Source of the DNA: Oscillospiraceae bacterium
Lineage (GTDB): Bacteria; Bacillota; Clostridia; Oscillospirales; SIG627
Length of the DNA: 57,343 bases
Assembly: GCA_015064635.1 (NCBI GenBank)
Contig: SVRV01000014.1
Coordinates: 1-57,343, forward strand
Direction: 5' to 3'
Part shown: in pieces, positions 33,566 to 43,100 of the stretch
How the letters are laid out: every line of letters begins with the position of its first letter
Position numbering within the stretch: position 1 is the stretch's first letter
Notes under the pieces: model-generated
What the model was told of the DNA's origin: nothing
The model's database searches: none
The model's input: only the letters and a program-made list of their open reading frames with translations
Program-made: the position numbers and the translations under genes

Positions 33566-35161
33566 TTATTCGGAAGCCTCTGTAAGCGTTGCATCCACTG
33601 TCATATATTCGCCATCTCGGTAGAATTTAACAGAAACAACGTCACCCGGTTTCTTCTTTTCGAGTATCTTTATAAGCTCTTCCGCTGTCTTTATATCCTT
33701 GCCGTCAAAGGCAACGATAACGTCACCGCTTCTCATTCCGCTCTTCTGTGCGGCTCCACCCTGAGAAAGGAGAACTACCAAAATACCTTGAGGAAGGTCA
33801 TATCTCTTTGACTCAGATGCGGTAATATCACGGTATGTGATTCCAAGTGCCGCCTTGCCTGTAACAAAGCTGTCAGCAGGTCTGTCTACAACCGCACCGT
33901 TTTCGCAAATCTGTTCAACAAGCTTCATAACGCCGTTAATGGGAAGTGCAAATCCAATACCCTCGTAGGTAGTTGCGGAAAGCTTGAGAGTGTTTATACC
34001 TATAACTTCTCCTCTTGTGTTAAGAAGCGGTCCGCCTGAGTTACCGGGATTGATAGCGGCATCTGTTTGTATAACACTCATCATCTTCTGTACGTTTCCG
34101 TATGAATCTGTAATTGATATCTGTCTGTTGACCATAGATATCATACCACGGGTAGCAGTACCTGCAAGGTCGATGCCCGAAGGACAACCAATGGCAATAA
34201 CTGTATCTCCCGCCGAAAGTGCATCCGAATCACCGATAACAAGTGCCGGAAGGTCGGTACCGTCTACCTTAAGAACGGCAACGTCAGAAAGAGGATCAGA
34301 GCCTATCTCCACTGCATCGTATTCGGTGCCGTCGGAAAGAACTATTTTAATGCTGACCGCACCCTCGATAACGTGGTAGTTAGTTACAATATATCCGTCG
34401 CTTGTAATGATGAATCCCGAACCGACACCTTCATATGTCTGAGTGCCGTACCAACCGTAGTCCTCTTCAATAATTGATTTAACACCAACAACACTGGGCT
34501 TGGCAAGGGCAATTATTTCCTGGCTGGAAAGCTCTTCACCGGTGTAAACATCCGAAATTTCGGGAGCAGTTATAACAGGTGAATTATAAACCTTGTCACT
34601 GACAGATGCTGAGCCGCCGTAGTTGGACGGAGAATTGGACTTACCGGGCAGTTCATTTTCGGTTACATATCTGTGGTAGAATATAAAGCCTAAAAACGTT
34701 ATTAAGAAAAGTGCGGACATGGAAATCGCAAGAATCATAAGTCCCTTTGACTTCTTTTGTGACTTCGCCTCGTTTTTTTCGTAATTCCACTTTTGAGAGA
34801 AACCGCCGTAGCTGTTTTCCTGACCTGTGCCCATGGGAGGAACACCGTAGCTGTAATCTTGCTTTGGAACGCTGTATGACGGTGCTTCGTAAGCGGTCTG
34901 AGGACGGGAATATACGTTTCCGTTCATGTCATTAATCGGTTGCTCACGGCTGTCAGAGTAAAATGTGCCCTGGCTCACACCCGATGCAGGTGCCTCGTTT
35001 GAGGGTGTATCACCTACCGGAGCTGTATGCTCTGTGCTTGTGCTTTTAGTGGATTTTATAATCTCGGCAACACTTTCTTCAAAGGACTTTTTGCTGTCAT
35101 TTTCATTCGATATTTTTGTATCGTCGTTTGTTTCGGGATTAATGTTGAAATTATCTGACAT
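33566..35161 (-). CDS. htrA: HtrA/DegP-like membrane-anchored serine protease
   Basis: Degrades misfolded proteins at the outer face of the cell membrane. The 531-residue protein has a long cytosolic Ser/Pro/Tyr-rich region (1-135), one membrane helix (140-162), a trypsin-like domain with catalytic His263 (NYHV), Asp293 (LSDVAVL) and Ser375 (NPGNSGGP), and one PDZ domain (about 430-525) with the LGIT start. The start at 35161 has AAGGAG upstream and gives a hydrophilic N-terminus; a longer form from 35233 is less likely. Monocistronic; no clear promoter seen. It sits end to end with the ydjGHI-like trio. Confidence 0.94.
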   Translation of the reverse strand: MSDNFNINPETNDDTKISNENDSKKSFEESVAEIIKSTKSTSTEHTAPVGDTPSNEAPASGVSQGTFYSDSREQPINDMNGNVYSRPQTAYEAPSYSVPKQDYSYGVPPMGTGQENSYGGFSQKWNYEKNEAKSQKKSKGLMILAISMSALFLITFLGFIFYHRYVTENELPGKSNSPSNYGGSASVSDKVYNSPVITAPEISDVYTGEELSSQEIIALAKPSVVGVKSIIEEDYGWYGTQTYEGVGSGFIITSDGYIVTNYHVIEGAVSIKIVLSDGTEYDAVEIGSDPLSDVAVLKVDGTDLPALVIGDSDALSAGDTVIAIGCPSGIDLAGTATRGMISMVNRQISITDSYGNVQKMMSVIQTDAAINPGNSGGPLLNTRGEVIGINTLKLSATTYEGIGFALPINGVMKLVEQICENGAVVDRPADSFVTGKAALGITYRDITASESKRYDLPQGILVVLLSQGGAAQKSGMRSGDVIVAFDGKDIKTAEELIKILEKKKPGDVVSVKFYRDGEYMTVDATLTEASE

Positions 35162-35261
35162 AAAATATACTCTCCTTGATTTAGTGCTTATATCATACCA
35201 CGTAAATTTTAATAAATATTGATTAAATTGCAATCATTTTATATATTTTCTCTTTTTGTCA

Positions 35262-35296
35262 GAAAAAAACGCTTAAAAACTGTGCGTTTTAAGCGT
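35262..35296 (-). terminator. Terminator of the exoA-AAA-ygjP run
   Basis: ACGCTTAAAA (35269-35278) pairs with TTTTAAGCGT (35287-35296), overlapping the YgjP stop codon; on the minus strand it is followed by TTTTTTTCTG. Confidence 0.82.
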
Positions 35297-35852
35297 CAAA
35301 TAAGTGTTTTTTTGATGTTTTTGTTTCCTCCAGCCGCATTATCAACTCTCTGCCCAGGGTTTTAAGACGGCTGTGGTGAGTGTAATAATCGGGATATGCC
35401 AAAAGAACGTGGGAATAAAACCTTTTGGAATGGTTCATTTCCAAGAGATGGCAAAGCTCATGTACAATTACCGAATCAATGACCTCGGGCGGTAAAAGCA
35501 TAAGAAGAGCATTGAAATTAAGGTTGCCCTTTCCACTGCAACTCCCCCACCTTGTGCTTTGAAATTTAAAGGAAACCTTATTGTACTCTACCCCAACTAT
35601 ACGTGCGTAGTGCTCTATCCTTTTGGGGAAGTACTCCTCTGCCGCCTTCAAAAGTGATTCAAGCTCTTCCTTTGAAAATGGTCTCGGAGGCTCACTCGAC
35701 GGCATGTGCTTTTCAATCCAATCACGCCGTGAATTTACAAATTCGTCAATCTTACTCTGCGGCATTTTTAAGGGAGCACGCACTGTCAGCTTGTTGCCCT
35801 TTATCTGAATTGCCACGGTTTTTCTTTTTGACCTTACAAGAGTGTAATTCAT
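35289..35852 (-). CDS. YgjP-like zinc metallopeptidase (M48-type)
   Basis: A 187-residue protein of the YgjP/DUF45 group. The metal motif HELCH (near 137-141) and a following His in MNHSKRF near 146 form the expected zinc site, and the conserved RWGSC stretch occurs near 109. Relatives are cytoplasmic peptidases, often near DNA repair or restriction genes; substrate unknown. The ATG shares 4 nt (ATGA) with the stop of the AAA ATPase gene, so translation is coupled. No signal peptide. Last gene of a nine-gene co-directional run. Confidence 0.88.
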   Translation of the reverse strand: MNYTLVRSKRKTVAIQIKGNKLTVRAPLKMPQSKIDEFVNSRRDWIEKHMPSSEPPRPFSKEELESLLKAAEEYFPKRIEHYARIVGVEYNKVSFKFQSTRWGSCSGKGNLNFNALLMLLPPEVIDSVIVHELCHLLEMNHSKRFYSHVLLAYPDYYTHHSRLKTLGRELIMRLEETKTSKKHLFDA

Positions 35853-36742
35853 GAGTTTTCAAACTCCTTTGAATGCTCTTTGAAAAAGTCATGATATATT
35901 TTCACGTTATTAAGCTCAGTCCAGTTTTTTTGTGCTACGGGACGTGAATCCAAATCATAGACCTTTGCACCTTTCATTGCAAGTATGAAGGGTGAATGGG
36001 TGGATATGATAAATTGGCATTTAAAAAATCGTGCGGAGTCCTCAATAAACCGCGCAAGCTCACACTGAAGCTCGGCGGATAGGCTGTTCTCGGGCTCGTC
36101 AAGAAGATAGAGAGCACCATCGGTTATGTTCTCGGTGAAATAGTGAAATGCGGTCTCTCCGTTTGAACGGCTGTCCACCTCATGCTTTGTACGACGGGTG
36201 GTGAACTGTGACTTTGAGCGTGTTTTCGCTTCAAGCTGTTTTTTGAAGGAGTCAAGCTGAGTGATGCTGCGGAGCTGCTCCATTGGTTTACTTTTCAGGT
36301 CTGTGTATTCACGAAAGAGTATTTCTCGCCTTTCGTTTATCTCACCGTTAAGCGAGCGAAGGTCAAGCAAATCTTCAAAAACATCGTCACTTGTCATTTT
36401 GCGGCTACCGTCGGGAATAAAGTTTATATCGTAGGAAAGCTCATAGCCACAGCGAGAAAGATAATCCTCCATAAACGGGGTATCGTTGAAGGGAGATTTT
36501 CCGGACACCCCCAGCTTTTCGGATATTACATTCAAAAGGGTTGATTTTCCCGAGCCGTTAGTTCCGTAAAATATGGTAATGGGGGAGAAGGAAATGCTCT
36601 CAAGCCCCTTGTCGGGGAATATTTTGAAGGGATAGACATTTGTGTGGGAATAGCACTCCATTTCAAGCTGAGGCGGGAAATTGAGGTAAAAATCATCCTC
36701 GGAAAGACGGTTTGGAAGTGTGAAGCTTTCAAGGTACATCAT
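35849..36742 (-). CDS. AAA-type ATPase (ABC-like, SbcC/RecF group)
   Basis: A 297-residue P-loop ATPase with Walker A GTNGSGKST near 60-68, an ABC-type Walker B LYLLDEPENSLS near 213 and the switch motif STHSPF near 244. The middle (about 105-205) is a charged helical insert, shorter than a full Rad50-type coiled coil. It resembles the small stand-alone AAA_21/AAA_23 proteins that act on DNA or as toxin or defence ATPases; exact role unknown. It overlaps exoA by 4 nt and ygjP by 4 nt, so the three are translationally coupled. Two adjacent ATGs (36742, 36739) are possible starts. Confidence 0.85.
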   Translation of the reverse strand: MMYLESFTLPNRLSEDDFYLNFPPQLEMECYSHTNVYPFKIFPDKGLESISFSPITIFYGTNGSGKSTLLNVISEKLGVSGKSPFNDTPFMEDYLSRCGYELSYDINFIPDGSRKMTSDDVFEDLLDLRSLNGEINERREILFREYTDLKSKPMEQLRSITQLDSFKKQLEAKTRSKSQFTTRRTKHEVDSRSNGETAFHYFTENITDGALYLLDEPENSLSAELQCELARFIEDSARFFKCQFIISTHSPFILAMKGAKVYDLDSRPVAQKNWTELNNVKIYHDFFKEHSKEFENS

Positions 36743-37485
36743 AGCTCTATTCCCACGGGACAGTGGTCACTGCCCATCACTTCATTTAAAATAAAGCTGT
36801 CCTTCACCTCGGGCATAAGTCTCTTTGAAACAACGAAATAATCTATTCTCCATCCCACATTTTTCGCCCTTGCCTGATACATATAGCTCCACCAGGAATA
36901 CTTCACCTCATCGGGGTAAAGTGTGCGGAAGGTGTCCTTGAAGCCGGAGGCGAGAAGCTTTGTGAACTTCTCTCTTTCTTCATCGGAAAAGCCGGCGCTG
37001 AAGTGATTGGTTTTGGGATTTTTCAGGTCTATCTCCTCGTGAGCAACATTCAGGTCACCGCAGTATATTACAGGCTTTTTTTCATCAAGCTTTATTATAT
37101 ACTCACGGAGCGCATCCTCCCAGGACATTCTGTAATCGAGTCGGGCAAGCTCCTTTTGGGCATTGGGAGTGTAGACACAAAGGAGATAAAAGCCCTCATA
37201 TTCAAGGGTTATTGCCCTGCCCTCTTTATCGTGCTCTTCGATTCCAATGCCATAGGACACACTAATCGGCTCATGCTTTGTAAAAACAGCCGTACCCGAA
37301 TATCCCTTCTTTTCGGCACTGTTCCAAAATGAAAGATATCCCTCGGGTGCAAAGTCCGCTTGTCCCGGTTGCATTTTTGTTTCCTGAATACAGAAAAAAT
37401 CAGCGTCTTGCTCGTTGAAGAAATCACGAAAGCCTTTGTCAAGGCAGGCACGAAAGCCGTTTACGTTCCACGAAATGAATTTCAT
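36739..37485 (-). CDS. exoA: Exodeoxyribonuclease III / AP endonuclease
   Basis: Cuts DNA at abasic sites and degrades 3' ends, a base-excision repair enzyme. The 248-residue protein has NVNGFRA (7-13), the metal Glu in QETKMQ near 36, the Tyr of GYSGTAVF near 66, CGDLNVAH near 142 (catalytic Asp and Asn), WWSYMYQARAKNVGWRIDY near 199 and the final SDHCP (Asp-His). All catalytic residues of the ExoIII/Mg2+ family are present. It starts 2 nt after the upstream MFS gene behind AGAGGTT and overlaps the AAA ATPase gene by 4 nt. Confidence 0.95.
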   Translation of the reverse strand: MKFISWNVNGFRACLDKGFRDFFNEQDADFFCIQETKMQPGQADFAPEGYLSFWNSAEKKGYSGTAVFTKHEPISVSYGIGIEEHDKEGRAITLEYEGFYLLCVYTPNAQKELARLDYRMSWEDALREYIIKLDEKKPVIYCGDLNVAHEEIDLKNPKTNHFSAGFSDEEREKFTKLLASGFKDTFRTLYPDEVKYSWWSYMYQARAKNVGWRIDYFVVSKRLMPEVKDSFILNEVMGSDHCPVGIEL

Positions 37486-37487
37486 TT

Positions 37488-38738
37488 TTAACCTCTTTTA
37501 AATTTTTTTGACGGAATTATGGCAAGTGCTACAAGAAGTGCGGACAAAACAAGAAGTGAGGTCAGCACAACAGAAACAGCACTCCAGCCGAAATTCTCGG
37601 AAACCGACATAAGTCCGTAGCTCTGAATGACAATACCCGCACTTGCGGCGGCGTTTGCTATACCCGCAACCGTTCCGTTCTTACCGTAGCGTGTAAAGAG
37701 CACATTATAGTAGGATTGCAGAAGTGATGAGCCTGTAATTGCGGTAGAAATGCAACAAAAGCAAAGTACCGCAAGCCACACGGGAATATCACCTACAAAA
37801 ATAAGAACAGCGGCGAAGGGTACGGCAAAGGTCAAAAGTGCGCAAAGACCCGTAACCTCGTTCTTGATTATTCTTCCGAAAAATACGAATTTAATGAGAA
37901 ACGTTCCCAGAATACCTGCAAGAATTATCAAAATATTGAGTAGATTTCCTATTGAATCCGACACACCCGCATAGCTTTCCATAAGCATTGTGGGTGACAT
38001 TGTTTTTGAGCCCTGGTTTACAATCTCACGCATAAGAACCGTCGGAAGAAGCACGAAGAATCCGCTCATAAGGAACAGCTTTACGTTGGAAATATTGGAA
38101 TGTTTCACACCCTCCGCTTTAGCGGGCACGTCGTAGTCCTTTTTCATGTACGGGTCAAGGTGCTTGCAGTAAAGGTGCAAAATAAGGGCAAGCAAAAAGA
38201 GAGTTGCCGATGAAACAGCGAAGGTGTATTGCCATTTCGGTATTATTGCCGCAATAAGAAAGGCTATGACAAGTCCGCCCGAGCTTGCAAGAGTTATGAG
38301 AAAGACATTGTTACCTCTGTCACTTCTCACAAGCTGTGATGAAACTATTTTGAAAACCGACGGCCAGAGAGCGAACTGTACAATTCCGTTAAATACCCAT
38401 GAAACAAGAATTACATAATAATTCTGGTTAAAGAATATAACAAGGTTGGAAATGCCACCTCCGATAAGTCCTATCTTAATTAGCATTTCGGGACTCTTTT
38501 TATCGGCAACAAAGCCACCGAATATCTGAAAAGGTGCGTAAACAAGATAAAAAAGTGAGGTAATAAGTCCTACCTGCGACTTTGTAAACACTCCCTCTGC
38601 GACAATCGACGCCATAGCGGAGCTGAAGCAATTCTTTGTCATATACACAAGAGCGTACATTATCCAAAGAAAAACAAAGAAATGTCTGCTTTCTTTTTTA
38701 TTTTCAAGATGAATATTTATATCATGTAAAGTATCCAT
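37488..38738 (-). CDS. MFS transporter, OPA (organophosphate:phosphate antiporter)-like
   Basis: A 416-residue carrier with 12 predicted membrane helices. The first helix region (YALVYMTKNCFSSAM near 26) and helix 2-3 loop (FGGFVADKKSPE near 75) follow the GlpT/UhpT-type pattern, so a sugar phosphate, glycerol phosphate or polyol phosphate is a plausible substrate, not proven. The start at 38738 has AAGGA 4-5 nt upstream; the ATG nine codons earlier lies inside a hairpin. Located between the ceramidase-like gene and exoA, 2 nt from exoA. Confidence 0.85.
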   Translation of the reverse strand: MDTLHDINIHLENKKESRHFFVFLWIMYALVYMTKNCFSSAMASIVAEGVFTKSQVGLITSLFYLVYAPFQIFGGFVADKKSPEMLIKIGLIGGGISNLVIFFNQNYYVILVSWVFNGIVQFALWPSVFKIVSSQLVRSDRGNNVFLITLASSGGLVIAFLIAAIIPKWQYTFAVSSATLFLLALILHLYCKHLDPYMKKDYDVPAKAEGVKHSNISNVKLFLMSGFFVLLPTVLMREIVNQGSKTMSPTMLMESYAGVSDSIGNLLNILIILAGILGTFLIKFVFFGRIIKNEVTGLCALLTFAVPFAAVLIFVGDIPVWLAVLCFCCISTAITGSSLLQSYYNVLFTRYGKNGTVAGIANAAASAGIVIQSYGLMSVSENFGWSAVSVVLTSLLVLSALLVALAIIPSKKFKRG

Positions 38739-38752
38739 AATATCCTTATGAA

Positions 38753-38777
38753 GCCCCGCAAACAAAGTCTGCGGGGC
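38753..38777 (-). other. Intercistronic hairpin at the OPA-like MFS start
   Basis: GCCCCGCA (38753-38760) and TGCGGGGC (38770-38777) form a GC-rich hairpin that ends about 10 nt before the AAGGA site of the MFS gene. It lacks a T run, so it is more likely an mRNA processing or stability element than a terminator. Confidence 0.5.
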
Positions 38778-38791
38778 ATATATGTTATTTA

Positions 38792-40297
38792 TTAGTCTTT
38801 GAACATCTTGTTGATTTTTGTTACTGTCTCACGTGCGAGAAGGTCTCCGCCTTCGTGTCCTACGTTACCGCTGGAAATGTATGCGGAGTAGTGACCGCCC
38901 TTTTCAGCCTTTTCGGTGGGAAGATATCCGCCACTGCCGCAGCAAAGCTGAACGATGAAGGTCTGCTTTGCAAGGCTTCTTGCCTTCATGTAGTTACCGA
39001 AGTCAAGGAAGAGCTCGAAGGGGTTGGTTGCAAATGCAACGTCACCGAATCTTACTACATGGTACTCGATGGGGAATACTTCCTTTGTCTGCTGTTCACG
39101 GTATCTCTTGATAGTACCTGCATAAACGTGCATTCTTGCAGTATCCTCAAAGGTGAAGTCCTTGTCCTTGTTCTTGTCAACGTAATATTCGATTTCTCTT
39201 ACTGCGTTCTTATATTCCTCCATTGTAGCCTTTCTGAGAGGAAGGTCAAGGTCGATAACCTCATGCTTGAATACAGCCTCGTCCTTGAGGTCTGTAATTT
39301 CTTCGTAAACCGCAAAGATTTCTGTTGCGATTCTTCTTGCGATAGTACGGCAACCCTTGAGGTCGAACATTGAGGGGTCAGCCTTTCTTTCGATGTAGTT
39401 GGGACGGCTGATGTTGGGGTCATCAACGGGTGTTTCGCCGTTTACCCAACGAACAAGGTCGCGGGGACACTGGTCTCCGCCTGCTCCGCAAAGAGCGAGA
39501 AGGAATATCTCATCGCCGAACTTTGCACGGAGAAGCTTCTTTGTCTCGCCCCAGTAATCGGCTGAAACAAAGCTTCTGTGCTCGAGAACCTGTGAAGGAC
39601 AAGCTATATTTGCTACGATACCTGTAAGCTTCTTGTTGGTGTCAAAGGTGAAGATGAGCTCGATACCCGAGTCATTACCGCCTTCAAGAGCTGTAAAGTT
39701 AGCTGTGTTAACGTCACCCCACATCTGAGCTGAGCCGTCATCATAGCAAACTCTGCGGCACATACCGACTGCGGCTCTGCCGAACTCGTTTGTATAAAGA
39801 GATTCTTTTCTCGACTCCCATGCGCGCTTTGCGGCAAGAGCAATCTTTGTGGTAACGAAATCTGTTCCTTCCTCATCAGAAAGAACGCTGTCGTCACGGG
39901 TAACAAGAGCCTTGTATTCCTTGCCTTCGGGCATGAACTCTGCAAGAATCTGTCTGGGAGTGTTAAAGCCTACGGTTGTATCAGGCTTCTTTACAGCGGC
40001 AATTCTGAGGGAAGTATGAGTGTGTGTAACGTTTGCAATAAGCTTGTTCGGGTCAACCTCGGGGCAAATAGCGTGGAATTTTTCTCTTGCCCATTCAAGT
40101 GCATCGTGTGACATTCCGACAACGTCAACAGATGTCATGATCATGCAGTCGCCGTCAGCTTCAACAGCCATAGCTGTAACTGTAATATCTGATTCTACAT
40201 GGTCTGAAATTCTCTCATAGAACTGACCTGCGAGACTTACTTTTTTATTATCGGGCATTATGCTTTCTTCTGCCCATCCGATAAGTACCTTTCCCAT
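38792..40297 (-). CDS. Neutral/alkaline ceramidase-like protein
   Basis: A 501-residue protein resembling the N-terminal catalytic domain of neutral ceramidases. Landmarks are NVTHTHTS near 88 (family zinc motif with two His), SADYWGETKKLL near 243 in place of the SADFPG segment, and CGAGGDQCPRD near 266 in place of the GAxGDxSP loop. True ceramidases cleave ceramide and are exported; this one has no signal peptide and sits in a sugar-kinase operon, so the substrate is probably different. AAGGAG upstream. It follows the isomerase gene by 27 nt. Confidence 0.7.
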   Translation of the reverse strand: MGKVLIGWAEESIMPDNKKVSLAGQFYERISDHVESDITVTAMAVEADGDCMIMTSVDVVGMSHDALEWAREKFHAICPEVDPNKLIANVTHTHTSLRIAAVKKPDTTVGFNTPRQILAEFMPEGKEYKALVTRDDSVLSDEEGTDFVTTKIALAAKRAWESRKESLYTNEFGRAAVGMCRRVCYDDGSAQMWGDVNTANFTALEGGNDSGIELIFTFDTNKKLTGIVANIACPSQVLEHRSFVSADYWGETKKLLRAKFGDEIFLLALCGAGGDQCPRDLVRWVNGETPVDDPNISRPNYIERKADPSMFDLKGCRTIARRIATEIFAVYEEITDLKDEAVFKHEVIDLDLPLRKATMEEYKNAVREIEYYVDKNKDKDFTFEDTARMHVYAGTIKRYREQQTKEVFPIEYHVVRFGDVAFATNPFELFLDFGNYMKARSLAKQTFIVQLCCGSGGYLPTEKAEKGGHYSAYISSGNVGHEGGDLLARETVTKINKMFKD

Positions 40298-40324
40298 TGT
40301 TTTAATCTCCTTTTCTTTTAATGG

Positions 40325-41668
40325 TTATATAATCTGGATACCGAGGATATCGCAAAGATTTGTGATAAGCTCTGTATTGTCGCCGTATGAAATGATGTAG
40401 TGCTGACACATTACCTTGTCTGCAAAATCTTCAACGTCATCAAGAAGAATTTCAAGACCGGGAAGCTGAGGAGCGGGCTGTGTCCATCCTGCCTCTTCCC
40501 ACTTGCGAGGTGTGATACCCTCACCAACAACCATATGCATGTAGTAAAGCCCGTCATCATATGTAAGACGGCACATTGTTACCTTGCCGGGCTTTACACG
40601 GCTCACATTGAGAATACCCTCGGAGAGCTCACCGAATGCCGCAGGCATAACGGTAACCTGACCGTCAACAACCTCTGCCGGTACATAGTCGGGCACACCT
40701 GCGAGAACTCTGTCCTCGAAGAATTCATAGAACTCAAGATAGAATGCGCACTGACCTGTGAGATACTTAACCATGAGCTGTGTGATGTTACCGAGAGAGT
40801 CGTTTTCGGGGATAGTACAAAGCTTTGCTTCATCTGAGAGGAGCATAAAGATAGGTGCGGGAGGGAAGCCGAGAAGCTTCTTCATACCGTCAACGTCCTT
40901 GAGAGAGATTGAGTCATATCCTCTTTCATCGCAAAGAGACTTAACCGCAAGGTAGTAGCCTGCAGCCTTTTTCATGCTTTCGGGGTTAGCGGGCTTCACA
41001 AAATTCCACTTTGACATACACTTGTCAATAACTTCCTGAATCTCGGCATCGGTAAGCTTCTGATATCTCTGCTCGATTTCAAGCATTTCAAAGGTCTCGA
41101 TTTCGGGACCAATCTCACGCTTTAAGGAAGGTCCGTCAGCCTGAGTGCCGTAGAGGTTCATGTCACGGTAGCCTGCCATACCTGCTCTTGCATGGCGAAG
41201 CTTTGCTGCTGTAGCTGCGGCAACGGCATACTTATAAACTCTGTCGGATCTTGTGGGAAGTCCGATGATATCGTATACGTACTTGAAGGTATATCCAAGG
41301 TCATAGAAAGTCTTGCGGATAGCTGTTGTACCTGCCTGGTCGGCTGTGGTAACCGTTCTGTCACCCTCAATCCAGCCGCAAAGTCCCCAAAGAACCATGG
41401 GCTTGTGCTTGAAGTGCTCTGTTACTTTAACAACTGCGTGTGTGGGAATCCAACCTGCGATGCAAACAACAAGCACGTCAAAGCTCTGATTTTCAAGAGC
41501 CGCTATTGCTTTTTTGATGTCTTTTTCTTCGTAATCGTCTGTTACGGGGTATACGCTGATGAGGTCAAGCCCCTCCTTCTTTAAAGATGCCTCTGCATCC
41601 TGACACTTCTTTACGATAATGTCAATAGGTGTGTTTACTTCTCCGAATCCGACAAATGCTGCTTTCAT
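40325..41668 (-). CDS. L-fucose/L-arabinose isomerase-fold protein
   Basis: A 447-residue protein of the FucI/AraA-like fold. An N-terminal alpha/beta part (1-170) with DVLVVCIAGWIP near 66 is followed by a middle domain and a C-terminal beta-barrel part (about 330-447). Such enzymes interconvert aldoses and ketoses with a metal; the preferred sugar cannot be read from sequence and the overall similarity to classical FucI is low. It lies 2 nt after the FGGY kinase gene, which suggests an isomerase-kinase pair that turns an aldose into a phosphorylated ketose. AAGGAA upstream. Confidence 0.75.
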   Translation of the reverse strand: MKAAFVGFGEVNTPIDIIVKKCQDAEASLKKEGLDLISVYPVTDDYEEKDIKKAIAALENQSFDVLVVCIAGWIPTHAVVKVTEHFKHKPMVLWGLCGWIEGDRTVTTADQAGTTAIRKTFYDLGYTFKYVYDIIGLPTRSDRVYKYAVAAATAAKLRHARAGMAGYRDMNLYGTQADGPSLKREIGPEIETFEMLEIEQRYQKLTDAEIQEVIDKCMSKWNFVKPANPESMKKAAGYYLAVKSLCDERGYDSISLKDVDGMKKLLGFPPAPIFMLLSDEAKLCTIPENDSLGNITQLMVKYLTGQCAFYLEFYEFFEDRVLAGVPDYVPAEVVDGQVTVMPAAFGELSEGILNVSRVKPGKVTMCRLTYDDGLYYMHMVVGEGITPRKWEEAGWTQPAPQLPGLEILLDDVEDFADKVMCQHYIISYGDNTELITNLCDILGIQII

Positions 41669-41670
41669 AA

Positions 41671-43092
41671 TTAATTTCCTTTCTTTACGTTGAGTATATT
41701 GTCGTAGTACTTAAAGTTTTCAAAAACATTTGTATAATCAGCACCCGAGGGTGTATATACCTTATCTGTTGCTATCTTTTCACAAGCGGAGTATACCGAT
41801 TCGTATACACCGATTCCAACTCCTGCAAGGATCGATGAGCCGAGACATGCCGTCTCCTTCATTTTAAGGGTCTGAAGCTTTTTGCCCGTGATATCAGCCT
41901 TCATCTGACACCAGAGAGGACTGTTTGCGCCGCCGCCCATAATACGGATCTCGTCAACGGGCACTTCAAGATAGTCAAGATTGCTCTTGAGGATAGCTGC
42001 AACCGATTCCATGATACTGCGTACAAAATGTGCCGAAGTGTGCTCGGGAGTAAGTCCCGTGAAGCTTCCTCTTGCATCGGGGTTATATTTGGGCATTGTG
42101 GAGCCGCAAAGGTACGGAAGAAATACTACGCCGTCCGAGCCGACAGGAATCTTTTCTGCCATTTCGTCAAGCTCTCTGAAGGAATTGTCCTTCAAAAATG
42201 CATTCTTGAACCACTTGAGTGCCATGCCCGCAGTGGGACTCCATGAGAGAAGTGCGAAGGATCCGTCAAAGCTGTAATGACAGGGTACAATACTGTCCGC
42301 TCTGTATTCGGGCACCTTATCCGTGGGCACATAAATTGCCATTGTGGTACCTGTCATCTCACTGATAACGCCTTCCTTTACCGCACCTGCACCGATTGCG
42401 CCCGCAACCTGGTCCATGGCGGAGGTAACAACCTTAATACCCTCATAGTCGCCAACGTACTTACCGCTGTTGAGAAGCTCGGGAAGCTTGCTTTCATCAA
42501 CACCGATGAAGTCAAGCATCTCCTTCCACCATGAGCTTGTGTTTATATCAAAATAGATAGTTGATGACTGAAGTGTTTTTTCTGTTGCAAATTTACCCGT
42601 GAGCTTAAAGAGGAGATAATCCTCAAGGAGGAAGATACGCTCTGTCTTCGCCCACACCTCGGGCTCGTGGCGCTTAACCCAAAGAAGCTTGCAGGCAGGC
42701 CATGTAGCTGTGATTTCAGGCTGACCCGTTACGTCATACACTTTCTTTCTGCCGAAATGCTCCTCGATTATTGCCGCTTCCTCTGTTGCACGGTTGTCAA
42801 GCCAGACTATTGCATCTCTAACGGGGTTTCCGTCCTTATCGGTGAGGATAAGTGTTTCGCACTGGGTGTCGATTGCCATGCAGTCAATTTTTGACGTCTT
42901 GCCTATCTCGGCAAGGGCGTCCTTCATGAGCTCCCAATATTTTTCGGGCTCAAGCTCAACTATATCGCCCTTTGTTTTAAGAGTATAGTCGAGAGTTGTA
43001 TCGGCGATTTGATTAAAATCCGTGTCAAACAAAACTGCCTTGACAGAGGTGGTGCCGAAATCCACACCCAGGCTTCTGATTTTATTGTCCAT
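41671..43092 (-). CDS. FGGY-family carbohydrate kinase, xylulokinase-like
   Basis: Phosphorylates a ketose or polyol with ATP. The 473-residue protein has the N-terminal phosphate loop VDFGTTSVKAV (about 9-19), WLDNRA near 78 with the family Asp/Arg, the catalytic Asp in TSAMDQVAGA near 232, and the C-terminal adenosine motif IMGGGANSPLW near 392. Xylulokinase is the closest broad class; ribulose, fuculose or rhamnulose kinases are alternatives. The start at 43092 follows AAGGAG 4 nt upstream; a GTG five codons earlier is less likely. It is 8 nt after capA and 2 nt before the isomerase gene. Confidence 0.88.
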   Translation of the reverse strand: MDNKIRSLGVDFGTTSVKAVLFDTDFNQIADTTLDYTLKTKGDIVELEPEKYWELMKDALAEIGKTSKIDCMAIDTQCETLILTDKDGNPVRDAIVWLDNRATEEAAIIEEHFGRKKVYDVTGQPEITATWPACKLLWVKRHEPEVWAKTERIFLLEDYLLFKLTGKFATEKTLQSSTIYFDINTSSWWKEMLDFIGVDESKLPELLNSGKYVGDYEGIKVVTSAMDQVAGAIGAGAVKEGVISEMTGTTMAIYVPTDKVPEYRADSIVPCHYSFDGSFALLSWSPTAGMALKWFKNAFLKDNSFRELDEMAEKIPVGSDGVVFLPYLCGSTMPKYNPDARGSFTGLTPEHTSAHFVRSIMESVAAILKSNLDYLEVPVDEIRIMGGGANSPLWCQMKADITGKKLQTLKMKETACLGSSILAGVGIGVYESVYSACEKIATDKVYTPSGADYTNVFENFKYYDNILNVKKGN

Positions 43093-43100
43093 AGTTCTCC

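Noticed and set aside
36644-37332. Plus-strand open frames over the AAA ATPase and exoA genes
   Set aside because: They are shadows of two well-supported genes, without ribosome sites or protein-family features.
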